In this document: one piece after another, positions 13,911 through 23,250 of the stretch
How positions within the stretch are numbered: position 1 is the first letter of the stretch
Layout: each line of letters starts with the position of its first letter
Assembly: GCA_002328865.1 (NCBI GenBank)
Contig: DCWO01000007.1
Coordinates: forward strand, 966 to 37,869
DNA from: Dehalococcoidia bacterium UBA2160
GTDB lineage: Bacteria > Chloroflexota > Dehalococcoidia > Lucifugimonadales > UBA1123
DNA: 36,904 bases
Reading direction: 5' to 3'
Notes under the pieces: model-generated
What the model was told of the DNA's origin: nothing
What the model saw: only the letters and a program-made list of their open reading frames with translations
Databases searched by the model: none
Position numbers and translations under genes: made by a program

Positions 13911-16181
13911 ATGACTTGCACTAGCATCACAACTCGCCAGAGGGTTCGTACGGGATTAGCCATCCTTGCCCTGTTGGTTGCCTTATCCCTGGCCTGCGGC
14001 AGCGATTCCGAGGCGCCGGAACTCGATGAAACCGCGACGCCACGCGCGCCGCGGACTTCCAGCCCAGGGTCGTCCATCGCGCCGGGCAGCATGTTCGCGG
14101 CGCGAGCGGACCACACGGCGACGCTGCTGACCGATGGCCGCGTCCTGGCCGTTGGCGGGACGGGGGAGGAAGGCGAGCTTCGGTCGGTCGAGCTGTACGA
14201 CGCCGAGGCCGGAACATGGTCGGCAGCGGCTCCGTTGGGCCAGGAACGACGCCGGCACACGGCAACGCTGTTGCCCGACGGCAAGGTCCTGGTAATCGGC
14301 GGCCAGATCTTTCAGACTTCGCTCGACGGCGCCGAGATATTTGACCCGACCGCAAATGTGTGGACAGACGCTGGGCGCATGTCGAGTCCCAGGCATCGGC
14401 ATTCCGCGTCGTTGCTCGAAGACGGCCGCGTACTGGTCGTCGGCGGGCAGGACGAAACAGCGACATTCGCCTCCGCCGAAGTGTACGACCCGGCGTCGAA
14501 CGCCTGGTCACCCGCTGGGAACATGTCCGTCGCGCGCAGCCAGCATACAGCCACGGCTCTGAGCGATGGATCGGTGCTCGTGGTCGGAGGGGGAGACGGC
14601 TCTCAGGAGCATCGTTCCGCCGAGGTGTTCGACCCACGGTCTCTTGCATGGACGCCGGCATCGCCTCTGGCGCAAAGCCGTCGAGGGCACACCGCCACCG
14701 TCCTCCCATCCGGTCAAGTGTTGGTCGCGGGCGGGCGGGTTTCGAGCCAAGGGCTCGACACGGCGGAGCTTTTCGACCCGGGCGCCGGGCAATGGCGAGC
14801 GGCGGCGCCCATGGCAGACGCGCGCCGTGATCACACGGCGACGGCGCTGTCGAGTGGTCGCGTGCTGGTCGCTGGAGGCGGGGCCACACTCCCATTGCAT
14901 ACGGTCGAGATCTACGACCCGATATCGGACACGTGGAGCAGAACCGACCCGCTTATGGCGCCCCGGCGTCACCATGCCTCAACGCTGCTGGCGACCGGGA
15001 ATCTGGTGGTGACGGGCGGAATGTCAGGGTTGGTGTCTTCGATACGGCGCACCGAGTTGTACGACCCCAACTCCGGCTCGTGGGCGGCTCTGGGCAGAAT
15101 CAGCCAGGCTCGATGGGGTCATCACGCGTTCCCGCTTCCGGACGGCGGGACCCTTGTGGTTGGCGGCGCCAGCACCCAGGGGAACAGCCTGTCGACCGCC
15201 GAGTTGCTCAAGCCCGGAATTCGCACTTGGACAAGCGCGCCTCAGATGTCGCGAGGTCCGCGGTGGGGCCATGCATCGACGCCGCTCGCCGACGGACGCG
15301 TTCTGGTCGTGGGCGGCGCCAGCAGCATCTCGATCCGGATGGCGACCGCCGAGATCTACGACCCCAATCTGGGCGGGTGGCAGCCCGTCCCGGACATGCG
15401 ACAAGCCCGCGATCATCACTCAGCTACGCTGCTGAGCGATGGTCGTGTCCTCGTCGCCGGAGGCTGGGACGGTTTTCAGGCGATGTCAGACGTCGAAGTG
15501 TTCGATCCTCGCACATTCCAGTGGAGCGCGGCGGACAGCTTGGCGCAAGCCAGGTGGGGGCAGAGCGCCAACGCTCTGCGGGACGGCTCCGTGCTCGTCG
15601 CCGGAGGCGTCGGGGAGGGCGACATGGCAACCGATTCCGTCGAACTTTTCGACTCCAAATCCGGTAGATGGACCGCGGCGGCGCCGATGCTCCAGGCTCG
15701 GGACGGGCACACGACGACCATGCTCGAAGACGGCCGCATCCTCGCGGTCGGAGGCGTGGGCGTCGAAGGCGAATCACTGGCGTCAGCAGAGGTGTTCGAC
15801 CCGGCGGGCGGCACGTGGACCGCCGTCGGCGACCTCGTCGAACCGAGACGGGCGCACACGGCGACGCTGTTACAGGACGGGCGGGTGCTGGTCGTAGCAG
15901 GTTCTCGGAACGGCATGACACCTCTTTCTTCCGCCGAGGTCTTCGACCCGACGCTAGGCAACTGGGCATCGGCGGGGAGCATCGCCGACGCGCGTTGGGG
16001 TCATGCAGCGGTGCTGTTGCCTTACGGTGACGTGATGGTGGTCGGCGGGTTCGGCTTCTCCGCGTTGAACGCCGTCGAAACCTACCGGCCCGGAGGCGGC
16101 GGCTGGTCGTCATTCGACAAAGCTGTAAGACTCAAAACACCGGCGACCCGCGACGCTGCCGTCGCAAAGTCGGGATTGTAG
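13911..16181 (+). CDS. Kelch-repeat lipoprotein with 14 repeats
   Basis: Predicted 756-residue exported lipoprotein. ATG 13911 gives a charged N-terminus (TTRQRVR), the hydrophobic run GLAILALLVALSLAC and a lipobox ending at Cys29, so it should be lipid-anchored outside the membrane. After a Ser/Thr/Pro-rich linker the rest is about 48-residue kelch units of the form HTATLLxDGRVLVVGG...SAEVYDPxxxxWxxAxPM. I count 14 units between about residues 66 and 735, which fits two seven-bladed beta-propellers. Kelch propellers bind proteins or glycans; galactose-oxidase-type enzymes use the same fold, but no copper-site pattern is evident. The first permease gene begins 17 bases later, so they are almost certainly co-transcribed. 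An upstream in-frame TTG at 13872 would place 13 extra residues before the signal peptide. Confidence 0.88.
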   Translation: MTCTSITTRQRVRTGLAILALLVALSLACGSDSEAPELDETATPRAPRTSSPGSSIAPGSMFAARADHTATLLTDGRVLAVGGTGEEGELRSVELYDAEAGTWSAAAPLGQERRRHTATLLPDGKVLVIGGQIFQTSLDGAEIFDPTANVWTDAGRMSSPRHRHSASLLEDGRVLVVGGQDETATFASAEVYDPASNAWSPAGNMSVARSQHTATALSDGSVLVVGGGDGSQEHRSAEVFDPRSLAWTPASPLAQSRRGHTATVLPSGQVLVAGGRVSSQGLDTAELFDPGAGQWRAAAPMADARRDHTATALSSGRVLVAGGGATLPLHTVEIYDPISDTWSRTDPLMAPRRHHASTLLATGNLVVTGGMSGLVSSIRRTELYDPNSGSWAALGRISQARWGHHAFPLPDGGTLVVGGASTQGNSLSTAELLKPGIRTWTSAPQMSRGPRWGHASTPLADGRVLVVGGASSISIRMATAEIYDPNLGGWQPVPDMRQARDHHSATLLSDGRVLVAGGWDGFQAMSDVEVFDPRTFQWSAADSLAQARWGQSANALRDGSVLVAGGVGEGDMATDSVELFDSKSGRWTAAAPMLQARDGHTTTMLEDGRILAVGGVGVEGESLASAEVFDPAGGTWTAVGDLVEPRRAHTATLLQDGRVLVVAGSRNGMTPLSSAEVFDPTLGNWASAGSIADARWGHAAVLLPYGDVMVVGGFGFSALNAVETYRPGGGGWSSFDKAVRLKTPATRDAAVAKSGL
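14109..16104 (+). repeat. Tandem coding repeats of the kelch domain
   Basis: About 14 degenerate units with a period near 145 bases, each carrying a segment like CACACGGCGACGCTG followed by a GTCCTGGTCGTCGGCGG-like segment. They encode the kelch blades. The units have diverged in sequence but keep the reading frame, so this is protein-level repetition and not a CRISPR or recent duplication. Confidence 0.75.
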
Positions 16182-16198
16182 CCCCAGTTGCGCAAAGC

Positions 16199-19100
16199 GT
16201 GGGCACTGTGAGCACGCTCAGCCTGGTTTTGCGCCGGCTGCGAAACGACTGGCGATTGATGCTCAGCGTGTTTCTGGGCATCCTGGTCGCGACCACGCTC
16301 ATATCCGGCGCGCCGGTCTACCTCAGCGCACTGGAGCGACAAAGCATAATCGTGTCGATCGACTCGGCCGTCAATCGATCCTCCGAAGCCTACCTCTCGA
16401 TAATCACGGAAGCTCGCTTCGTCCCAGCGGAGGAGGAAGCGCTGCAGGCCAACGACGAGATCCACGCCGAAGCGATGGCTCGAAACGTGGCCGAGGTGCA
16501 TGTCGGGACCCAACGTCACGTCAAGACCGCGGCGCAACTCGCGGCCTTGCCCGCAAAACCAGTCACGGACAGACCCGAAACGGCGGTCAGGGTCGTCGAG
16601 GGATTCTTTCAGTCGTACTCCGACATTGCTCGGCACATCGTGTTCTTCGAGGGCAGGATGGCGACCGACGTCGTGCTTCGGGGGACACAGGGACCGATGC
16701 TGGAGGGCGTCGTCAGCGCAGAGCTCGCTCTGGAATACGACGATCTGACCGCCGGCGACGTCATCATCGTCACACCGTCCATCGAATCTCCGGCACGCAT
16801 CTCCGTCCGGATCGTCGGGATCATGTCGCCTACCGATCCGTCTGACGAGTTCTGGCAAGGCGACGCCAATGCGTTCGTCAACCCGAGGGTTCCCGATCCC
16901 GAGGGAGGCGACCCCGAAGACCAACCGTTGCTGCTGGGAATATTCGTATCCCAACAGGCGCTGATCGAGGCGATGAGCGACGCTTACCCCGGCGCCGTGG
17001 TGGATACAACCTGGTACGGCGCGGTGGACAGCGGGCTACTCAAAGGGCGGACCACATCCGAGATTGGCGCCATGATGGACGAGCTGAAAGAAGAGCTTTC
17101 GTTGTCCATACCAGGCTCGACCCTTCGGAGCGGCATCAACATTCTGCTCGTTGGGTTCGAACGGCAGAGTTTCTTATCGTCGGTCCCGTTGCTGGTGTTG
17201 ATGGCCGTTTTGGGCGTGACGACGATCTACTTCCTGTTCATGATCGTCTCCTACCTCGTGCCTATCCGCGAGAGCGACATCGCCCTCTTCAGGAGCCGGG
17301 GAACTAGCCTGGGCATGGTCGCGGTGCTGTACACCGCGGAAGGCATACTTCTGACGCTGGGCGCCACTGCCGTCGCGCCGTTCCTGGCGTTGGGCGGTGT
17401 CGCCGCGACCGGATTCCTGCCGTACTTCGAACACATCACGGGCGGCGGCGCCCTGCCCGTCGACCTGTCATGGACGCCGTTCGTGACCGCGTTCGCCGCT
17501 GGGGCGTTGTGCTTCGCCGTATTCGTTGCGCCTGGCGTGTTGGGCGCCAGGGCGAGCCTGATTGTCGGCAGACTCCGATCGTCGCGTCCTCCGTCGACGC
17601 CTTTCGTGCAGCGCTACTTCATCGACGTCGGCCTGTTGGCCGCGGGCGGCGTCCTGTTCTGGGAACTCCAAGCTCGCGGCCAGCTCATTTCCGGTGGATT
17701 GTTCGACCAGCCGGACGTAAACGAAGCGCTTCTAGCAGCACCCGTGCTTTTCCTGTTGGTCGTGGGGTTGATGTTCTTCAGGGTGTTCCCGTTATTCGTG
17801 CGGTTCGTCAGCGGCGAATCGCCGGCGCTCGCCCACATTGCCGTTTCAGCTACGCTGGCGGCGTTGGGTCCGGCGATCGCTATACGCGACATCAGGGCAG
17901 GCGACCGGACCGGGTGGCTCCCGGAGGCCGCTCTGTTGGTCGCCCTGGCGGGAGTCTACGTGGTCACGGCCCGCGCGCGCTCGTGGAAGGCGCGAGCGGC
18001 ATTGATGGCGATCCAGGCAGTCGTCATTGGGTTGTTTTTGTCGCGAGAGTTCCCAGACGCGGACCAGTCGGTTGTGATCATCGGCGCCACTATCGCGTTG
18101 ACGCTAGTCGTGCCGGCCCAGATCGTTTTCCAGATGTTGAGAGCCTTCGCCAGATCGGCGCCGGCATGGGTTTCGATCACCATGTGGCGCATGGCCCGTA
18201 ATCCGTTACAGTACACGTGGCTCGTCTTGCTCCTGGTGCTGGTCAGCGGCGTCGGCATCTTGTCCACGACCGTTGGCGCGTCGTTGGACCAGAGCTACGA
18301 GGAACGCGTGCTCTACGAGGCCGCTTCAGACATCCGAGTCCACAACCTGCCGGTGTTCGTCAGCCTCGACGAGAAATCGATCAAAGCCGAGTTCGGCGCG
18401 ATTCCGGGCGTCGAGTCGCTCACCGTCGCGGCTCGTGGCCGGGGTAAGATCGGCGCGAGCGACCAGGGGCGAGGCTTCGCGTACATGGCCCTGGAGCCAG
18501 ACTTATTCGACTCGTGGTTCAGGGACGATTTCGCCGCCAAACCCCTCGGTCAGATATTAGACTCGCTGACCGGGCCCATGCCGATCAAACCGCTTCCGCT
18601 CCCAGAGGAGACGACGGAGCTGCGGGTGTGGGTCAATACTGGCGGCTACTACCCGCTCATCTTCCTGTGGGTAGTGGTGGAGGACGCGAACGGCAGATCC
18701 AGGACCTTGACCATGGGGCAGCTCGGCGTCCCTGGCTGGAACCTGATGACGACGGAAACGCCGCCGCGGATGGCGCAACCTCTCAAGATAGTGTCCATCC
18801 AACTGAACGAGCCCGGCTTCGGCGCAACCGCCACGGTTGGCACGGCGGTTTTCGACGACCTGCACGCCTACATCGGATCGACCGGCGAGGAGGTCGCGCT
18901 GGAGGGATTCGAGAGCGAACTCGATTGGGCGCCCCTCGTCACAAGTGGAATCGACTCCGACGAGATCACCCTGGTCTCAGACAACGTCCACGGCGGCAGT
19001 CAGGCGGCGATGTTCTCATTCGGGAAGGAGACCAACCTAGGGCTGCGCGGGTTCTTCCGGACCGACGGCGACGGCATACTGCCGGTCGTGGCCAGCAGGA

Positions 19101-19864
19101 CGTTCGCCGAAGCCGCAGAAACACCGATCGGATCGCAGACGATTGTCAGCCTCACGGGCGGACTCGTTCCGGTGATAATCAGGGACACGGTGGAGTACTT
19201 CCCGACGCTCGATCCAGCCGGAGCCGGCTTCCTCTTATTCGACCTCGACGGCATGCTCAGCTACACGGGCGCGCTCAACCCGATGGCGAGCGCCGCGGTC
19301 AACGAGTTCTATGTGGCGACTGAAGACGGCAGCGACGAAGCCGTGCACCAGGCGATTCGCGAGAAAAACCGCAACTGGGGATCGATCCTGGACGCCGAGG
19401 CAGAACTCGAATCGCTCCGCCTGGACCCGTTGATCTCGGCAGGCTGGCAGGCGATGGCGCTCGCGGCGGTCGGCGTGATCTTGTTCACCGCGGGTCTCGG
19501 GTACGTCGTCTATCTGTTGGCGTTTGCGGACGCCGCGGCCGCGGAGATGGCATCATTGCGTTCGCAGGGATTGTCCGGATCGCAAACGCTGGCTCTCATG
19601 GCATTGGAGCACCTGCTGGTGGCTTTCATCGGCATCGGCGTCGGCGCGTGGGCAGGCTTCCAGATGAGCCGTATGATGGTATCCTCGGTTGCGATCACGG
19701 ACAGCGGCGGCCGAGTGCTCCCACCGTTCCTGCTGAACACGGACTGGACGATCATGGGGGCCGCGTACGTGGCAATGATCGCAATATTCGTTGTGTCAAT
19801 TCTGACGGTGGGCCGTAGGATGGTCAGCGTGGACTTGCGCCGTCTGTCGCGGATGGAAGGCTGA
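16199..19864 (+). CDS. Giant FtsX-like permease, first of a paralogous pair
   Basis: Predicted 1221-residue membrane protein with two FtsX/MacB-type permease units. The N-terminal anchor lies near residues 20-42, followed by a large extracytoplasmic domain to about 320. A membrane cluster at about 325-465 contains DIALFRSRG, and several further helices lie at 475-680. A second anchor near 675-700 precedes a second external domain to about 1080, and three final helices close the protein (from WQAMALAAVGVILF). Such permeases normally pair with an ABC ATPase to extrude lipids, lipoproteins or peptides, or to transmit force to external partners. GTG 16199 is taken as start; GTG 16208 is equally possible. 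Its long similarity to the next gene, for instance FVQRYFIDVGLLA and RDDFAAKPLGQILDSL, shows tandem duplication. Confidence 0.87.
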   Translation: MGTVSTLSLVLRRLRNDWRLMLSVFLGILVATTLISGAPVYLSALERQSIIVSIDSAVNRSSEAYLSIITEARFVPAEEEALQANDEIHAEAMARNVAEVHVGTQRHVKTAAQLAALPAKPVTDRPETAVRVVEGFFQSYSDIARHIVFFEGRMATDVVLRGTQGPMLEGVVSAELALEYDDLTAGDVIIVTPSIESPARISVRIVGIMSPTDPSDEFWQGDANAFVNPRVPDPEGGDPEDQPLLLGIFVSQQALIEAMSDAYPGAVVDTTWYGAVDSGLLKGRTTSEIGAMMDELKEELSLSIPGSTLRSGINILLVGFERQSFLSSVPLLVLMAVLGVTTIYFLFMIVSYLVPIRESDIALFRSRGTSLGMVAVLYTAEGILLTLGATAVAPFLALGGVAATGFLPYFEHITGGGALPVDLSWTPFVTAFAAGALCFAVFVAPGVLGARASLIVGRLRSSRPPSTPFVQRYFIDVGLLAAGGVLFWELQARGQLISGGLFDQPDVNEALLAAPVLFLLVVGLMFFRVFPLFVRFVSGESPALAHIAVSATLAALGPAIAIRDIRAGDRTGWLPEAALLVALAGVYVVTARARSWKARAALMAIQAVVIGLFLSREFPDADQSVVIIGATIALTLVVPAQIVFQMLRAFARSAPAWVSITMWRMARNPLQYTWLVLLLVLVSGVGILSTTVGASLDQSYEERVLYEAASDIRVHNLPVFVSLDEKSIKAEFGAIPGVESLTVAARGRGKIGASDQGRGFAYMALEPDLFDSWFRDDFAAKPLGQILDSLTGPMPIKPLPLPEETTELRVWVNTGGYYPLIFLWVVVEDANGRSRTLTMGQLGVPGWNLMTTETPPRMAQPLKIVSIQLNEPGFGATATVGTAVFDDLHAYIGSTGEEVALEGFESELDWAPLVTSGIDSDEITLVSDNVHGGSQAAMFSFGKETNLGLRGFFRTDGDGILPVVASRTFAEAAETPIGSQTIVSLTGGLVPVIIRDTVEYFPTLDPAGAGFLLFDLDGMLSYTGALNPMASAAVNEFYVATEDGSDEAVHQAIREKNRNWGSILDAEAELESLRLDPLISAGWQAMALAAVGVILFTAGLGYVVYLLAFADAAAAEMASLRSQGLSGSQTLALMALEHLLVAFIGIGVGAWAGFQMSRMMVSSVAITDSGGRVLPPFLLNTDWTIMGAAYVAMIAIFVVSILTVGRRMVSVDLRRLSRMEG

Positions 19865-19889
19865 AGCGGCGACGAAACAAAGGACCGGA

Positions 19890-22800
19890 ATGTTTCGAGC
19901 ATTCGTGAAAACCCTGTCGGCTTGGCCGATGGTCGTCAAACGTAGCATCGCCAACTGGCGGCTGCTGTCGTCGGTCATCATAGGCGTGGTCCTGGCTTCG
20001 GCGATCATGGCCGGCACGGTCATATACTTCGATTCGTTGAAGAGCCTGGCCCTGGGCAGCGAACTCGCCAAGCACGACCCGTACGCCCTGGACCTGCTGA
20101 TCACGGCGTCCAAAGGCCCCACCTCGCCCGACGACTATGCCAAAGTTCGCGTGCCCATGGAGACGGAAATCCAGGCGCGGCTCGGCGGCATCGTCGACGG
20201 CACGATTAGGGGTGGACACACCGCAACTTTCTTCCTGACGATGCCCGGACAGGAAGAGCAGGCCGGCGCCGACAACGCGCGCAGTTATTTCGCGTTCGCT
20301 CCCAGCTTCGCTCAGAACGTGACGATCCTGCCGGGCGGAAAGCAGCCGGAGGAGCTGCTGGACCCGATCGTCGACGGCACGCCGCTTTCGATCGAGGCGC
20401 TGGCTCCCGCGGACGCCGCTGCCGCCTTCGGCGTCGGGCTCGGCGACTCGCTGTCCCTCGTCCCTCACTGGGACGATGTAACCCCGTACGCGTCGGTCAA
20501 GATAGTCGGGCTCTACGAGCGCAAAGACCCGACCACACTGTTCTGGCGTCTGAACGACCGGATCCTGCGCGCGTTTACTTCGGGCGACTTCAAGACAGTG
20601 CCGTTCTTCGTGTCTGAGCCAACGTACTTGCAGGGTGTGGGCAGCGCGTTCACCGACATGGACAGCACCTATGGTTGGCTGCTGGACGTCGACGCCGACC
20701 GATTGAGCGCCATCAACGCGACTCAAACACGGACTGATCTACGGAACATGAACGGCCGGCTTCGGACCAATCTGTCCTCATACCGGCAGATTACGGTGCT
20801 CGACAAGGCGCTGGCCAACTACGACCGGCGGCTGCTGTTCTCGAAACTCCAGATGTTCGTCGTGCTGATACTGATCGCGGTTGTGGTCCTGTACTACGTG
20901 GTCACTTTGTCTTCGCTAATCGCAGAGCAACGCAGGGGAGAGATCGCGTTGTTGCGCAGCCGAGGAGCAGGCACAGGCCAGATCCTCGCCGTGTTCGTGC
21001 TGGAGGGGTCGACCATCGCCGTTGTCGCGATGGTCGCGGCGCCGTTTTTGGCCGCATGGTCGATAAGCGTCCTGGGACTGACGCCGGCCTTCTCAGACCT
21101 GAGCGGCGGCGAACGTCTGCCGGTGCAAATTAGCCGGGGCGCGTATATGCTCAGCGCTCTGGGCGGCTTGCTCAGCTTCGGGGCTCTCATGATTCCGGCG
21201 ATCGAGGCGACGCGGACCGGCGTGTCTCGCCATCGGCAGGAGTCCACCAGGCCGTCGAGGTTTTCTTTCGTCCAGCGATACTACGTCGACGTCATGCTGT
21301 TGGCTGTCAGCATCGTGCTCTTCCGACAACTCACCGAACAGGGGTCGCTGGCCGCAACCGACCTCCTAGGCGAGGTCGTGGTCAACCAACTCCTGTTAGC
21401 GGTCCCGGCAATAACGCTTGTTGCGGCCGCCATGGTCCTGCTCCGGTTGTTCCCCGTCACGATGAACATCATCTCCAGGCTCTTGTCGCCTCATCTGCCG
21501 CCCGGCATAGTCATGGGTTTATGGCAGATGTCGCGCAACCCGACCCATTACGCACGCCTGGCGCTGCTGCTGATCCTGATGGCAGGCCTTGGCATATTCG
21601 CGGCAAGCTTTGCCGGCACGCTAGAGCGCAGTTTTGTGGAACGAGTGCTGTTCTCATCGGGATCGGAGATCAGGGTGACAGGCGTTACACAGAGCAATCG
21701 AGGCGTCACCAGGCAGTTGGCCGAGACTTACAACGACCTTCCCGGCGTCAAAGCGGCCAGCCCAGCGTTGCGCAGCGCCGGATCCGATCTTTCGACCCTG
21801 ACCGGAGCATCGTTCTTGGTCCTGGGAGTGGACAGCAACAGCTTCGCAGACGTGGCATGGTTTCGAGACGACTTCGCGGACGCGTCATTCGACCAGATCA
21901 TGGAATCTCTGGGATCACGAGGCGATCTGGGCGGAATCGAATTGCCCGACGATGCCAGAACCATCGAGATTCTGATCAAGGCGGATAGGCCGAAACCGAC
22001 CGTGGCCGCCGCGGCCAGGTTGCGTGACGCAAACGGGCGCTACTTCACGTACCAACTCGGCATGCTGGACAGCAGCAACTGGCGTTTGATGAGTTCATCG
22101 CTCTTCGAAGGCCGCAGGGTGCGATTTTCCTTGTTTCCGTCGCGCCCTCTCACCCTGGTCGGCATCGGGTTTGCCGAGGTCAATGCTCAGGCTTCTCTGC
22201 GTTCCGGATCGCTTCTGATCGACTCGGTGAGGGTACGGCGGGCGAACGGAAACGTGGCCGTGCTCGACACGCTCGGAGATACGTCCGGTTGGAACGTGCT
22301 GCGCGCCACGAAAGACTCGGTGCGGGACAGGATCCGCCCGTCGGAAGTCTCCGTTCGGGGCGACGGGTCGCTGCTTTTCGCCTGGTCTGAAGGCAGTTCG
22401 CTCACTCCAAGGGGGATATATCCGGGACCGCCACAGCAGCCAGTCCCCGTCGTGGCCAGCGCGTCGTTCGTCCGAGCGACCGGACACGACATCGGCGACG
22501 AACTCGAAGTCTCCGTAAGCGGAGAGCGCGTGAACGTGGCTATCGCGGACACGGTCGATTTCTTCCCGACCTTGGATTCGTTCAACGAACGGTTCCTGAT
22601 AGCAGACCTGGGAGCGTTGATTTCCGACGCCAACCGGAGCAGGATGCTCGGGGAACTGAAGCCCAACGAGATGTGGCTGTCGACGGACCTGACTGGCGCC
22701 AAGCGCGAGGCGCTCGTCGAACGCCTTGCGCACGGCGTGCCCTACCCGGCCATCGAGGTTATCGACAGAGAGCACGACCTCGGCGCGGCCAAAATCGACC

Positions 22801-23240
22801 CGCTAGTCCTGGCTGGCTGGCGCGCGTTGTTGATAATCGCCTTCGGAGCGATTCTGATCCTGAGCAGCCTGGGTTTCCTCGTGCACGCCTACATCTCGCT
22901 TCGAAACCGAGAGCTTCAGTTCGCCCTGATGCGAACCATCGGGTTCACGACACGGCAGCTAGTCGCGCTGATGTGGGTGGAGCAGGCGCTGGTGATCGGC
23001 GTGGGCATGGCCCTCGGGACGTGGATGGGCGGCAGGCTAGGCGCCACCGTGATGCCGTTCCTGGGCCACGATGAGAGCGGGTCGCAAGTGCTCCCGCCCT
23101 TCGTGATCGAGGTGAGTTGGAGCAACCTTCTCGTGACCTACGCGGCGATGGCGATCATATTCACGGCAATCATTTTGGGCGTGATCTGGTTTGTGCGACG
23201 GATGGCGTTGAGCCGAGTCCTGCGGTTGGGCGACGTGTAA
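19890..23240 (+). CDS. Giant FtsX-like permease, second of a paralogous pair
   Basis: Predicted 1116-residue paralogue of the preceding permease with the same plan: an anchor at about 22-45, an external domain to about 300, a helix cluster with EIALLRSRGAGTG, a middle segment FVQRYYVDVMLLAVSIVLF, a second anchor in NPTHYARLALLLILMAGLG, a second external domain, and three C-terminal helices. Shared landmarks (FVQRYYVDV, RDDFADASFDQIMESL, VDFFPTLDS, VLPPF) align along the whole length, suggesting the two form a heterodimer. ATG 19890 follows AAAGGA, 25 bases after the first permease stop. No ATPase gene follows; the next gene is convergent and only 10 bases away. The substrate is unknown; the kelch lipoprotein is its likely external partner. 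Confidence 0.88.
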   Translation: MFRAFVKTLSAWPMVVKRSIANWRLLSSVIIGVVLASAIMAGTVIYFDSLKSLALGSELAKHDPYALDLLITASKGPTSPDDYAKVRVPMETEIQARLGGIVDGTIRGGHTATFFLTMPGQEEQAGADNARSYFAFAPSFAQNVTILPGGKQPEELLDPIVDGTPLSIEALAPADAAAAFGVGLGDSLSLVPHWDDVTPYASVKIVGLYERKDPTTLFWRLNDRILRAFTSGDFKTVPFFVSEPTYLQGVGSAFTDMDSTYGWLLDVDADRLSAINATQTRTDLRNMNGRLRTNLSSYRQITVLDKALANYDRRLLFSKLQMFVVLILIAVVVLYYVVTLSSLIAEQRRGEIALLRSRGAGTGQILAVFVLEGSTIAVVAMVAAPFLAAWSISVLGLTPAFSDLSGGERLPVQISRGAYMLSALGGLLSFGALMIPAIEATRTGVSRHRQESTRPSRFSFVQRYYVDVMLLAVSIVLFRQLTEQGSLAATDLLGEVVVNQLLLAVPAITLVAAAMVLLRLFPVTMNIISRLLSPHLPPGIVMGLWQMSRNPTHYARLALLLILMAGLGIFAASFAGTLERSFVERVLFSSGSEIRVTGVTQSNRGVTRQLAETYNDLPGVKAASPALRSAGSDLSTLTGASFLVLGVDSNSFADVAWFRDDFADASFDQIMESLGSRGDLGGIELPDDARTIEILIKADRPKPTVAAAARLRDANGRYFTYQLGMLDSSNWRLMSSSLFEGRRVRFSLFPSRPLTLVGIGFAEVNAQASLRSGSLLIDSVRVRRANGNVAVLDTLGDTSGWNVLRATKDSVRDRIRPSEVSVRGDGSLLFAWSEGSSLTPRGIYPGPPQQPVPVVASASFVRATGHDIGDELEVSVSGERVNVAIADTVDFFPTLDSFNERFLIADLGALISDANRSRMLGELKPNEMWLSTDLTGAKREALVERLAHGVPYPAIEVIDREHDLGAAKIDPLVLAGWRALLIIAFGAILILSSLGFLVHAYISLRNRELQFALMRTIGFTTRQLVALMWVEQALVIGVGMALGTWMGGRLGATVMPFLGHDESGSQVLPPFVIEVSWSNLLVTYAAMAIIFTAIILGVIWFVRRMALSRVLRLGDV

Positions 23241-23250
23241 CGCGACGAGC

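Noticed and set aside
14109..16104. CRISPR-like periodic repeats
   Set aside because: Units are about 145 bases, degenerate and in frame, encoding kelch blades; no conserved short repeat with unique spacers.
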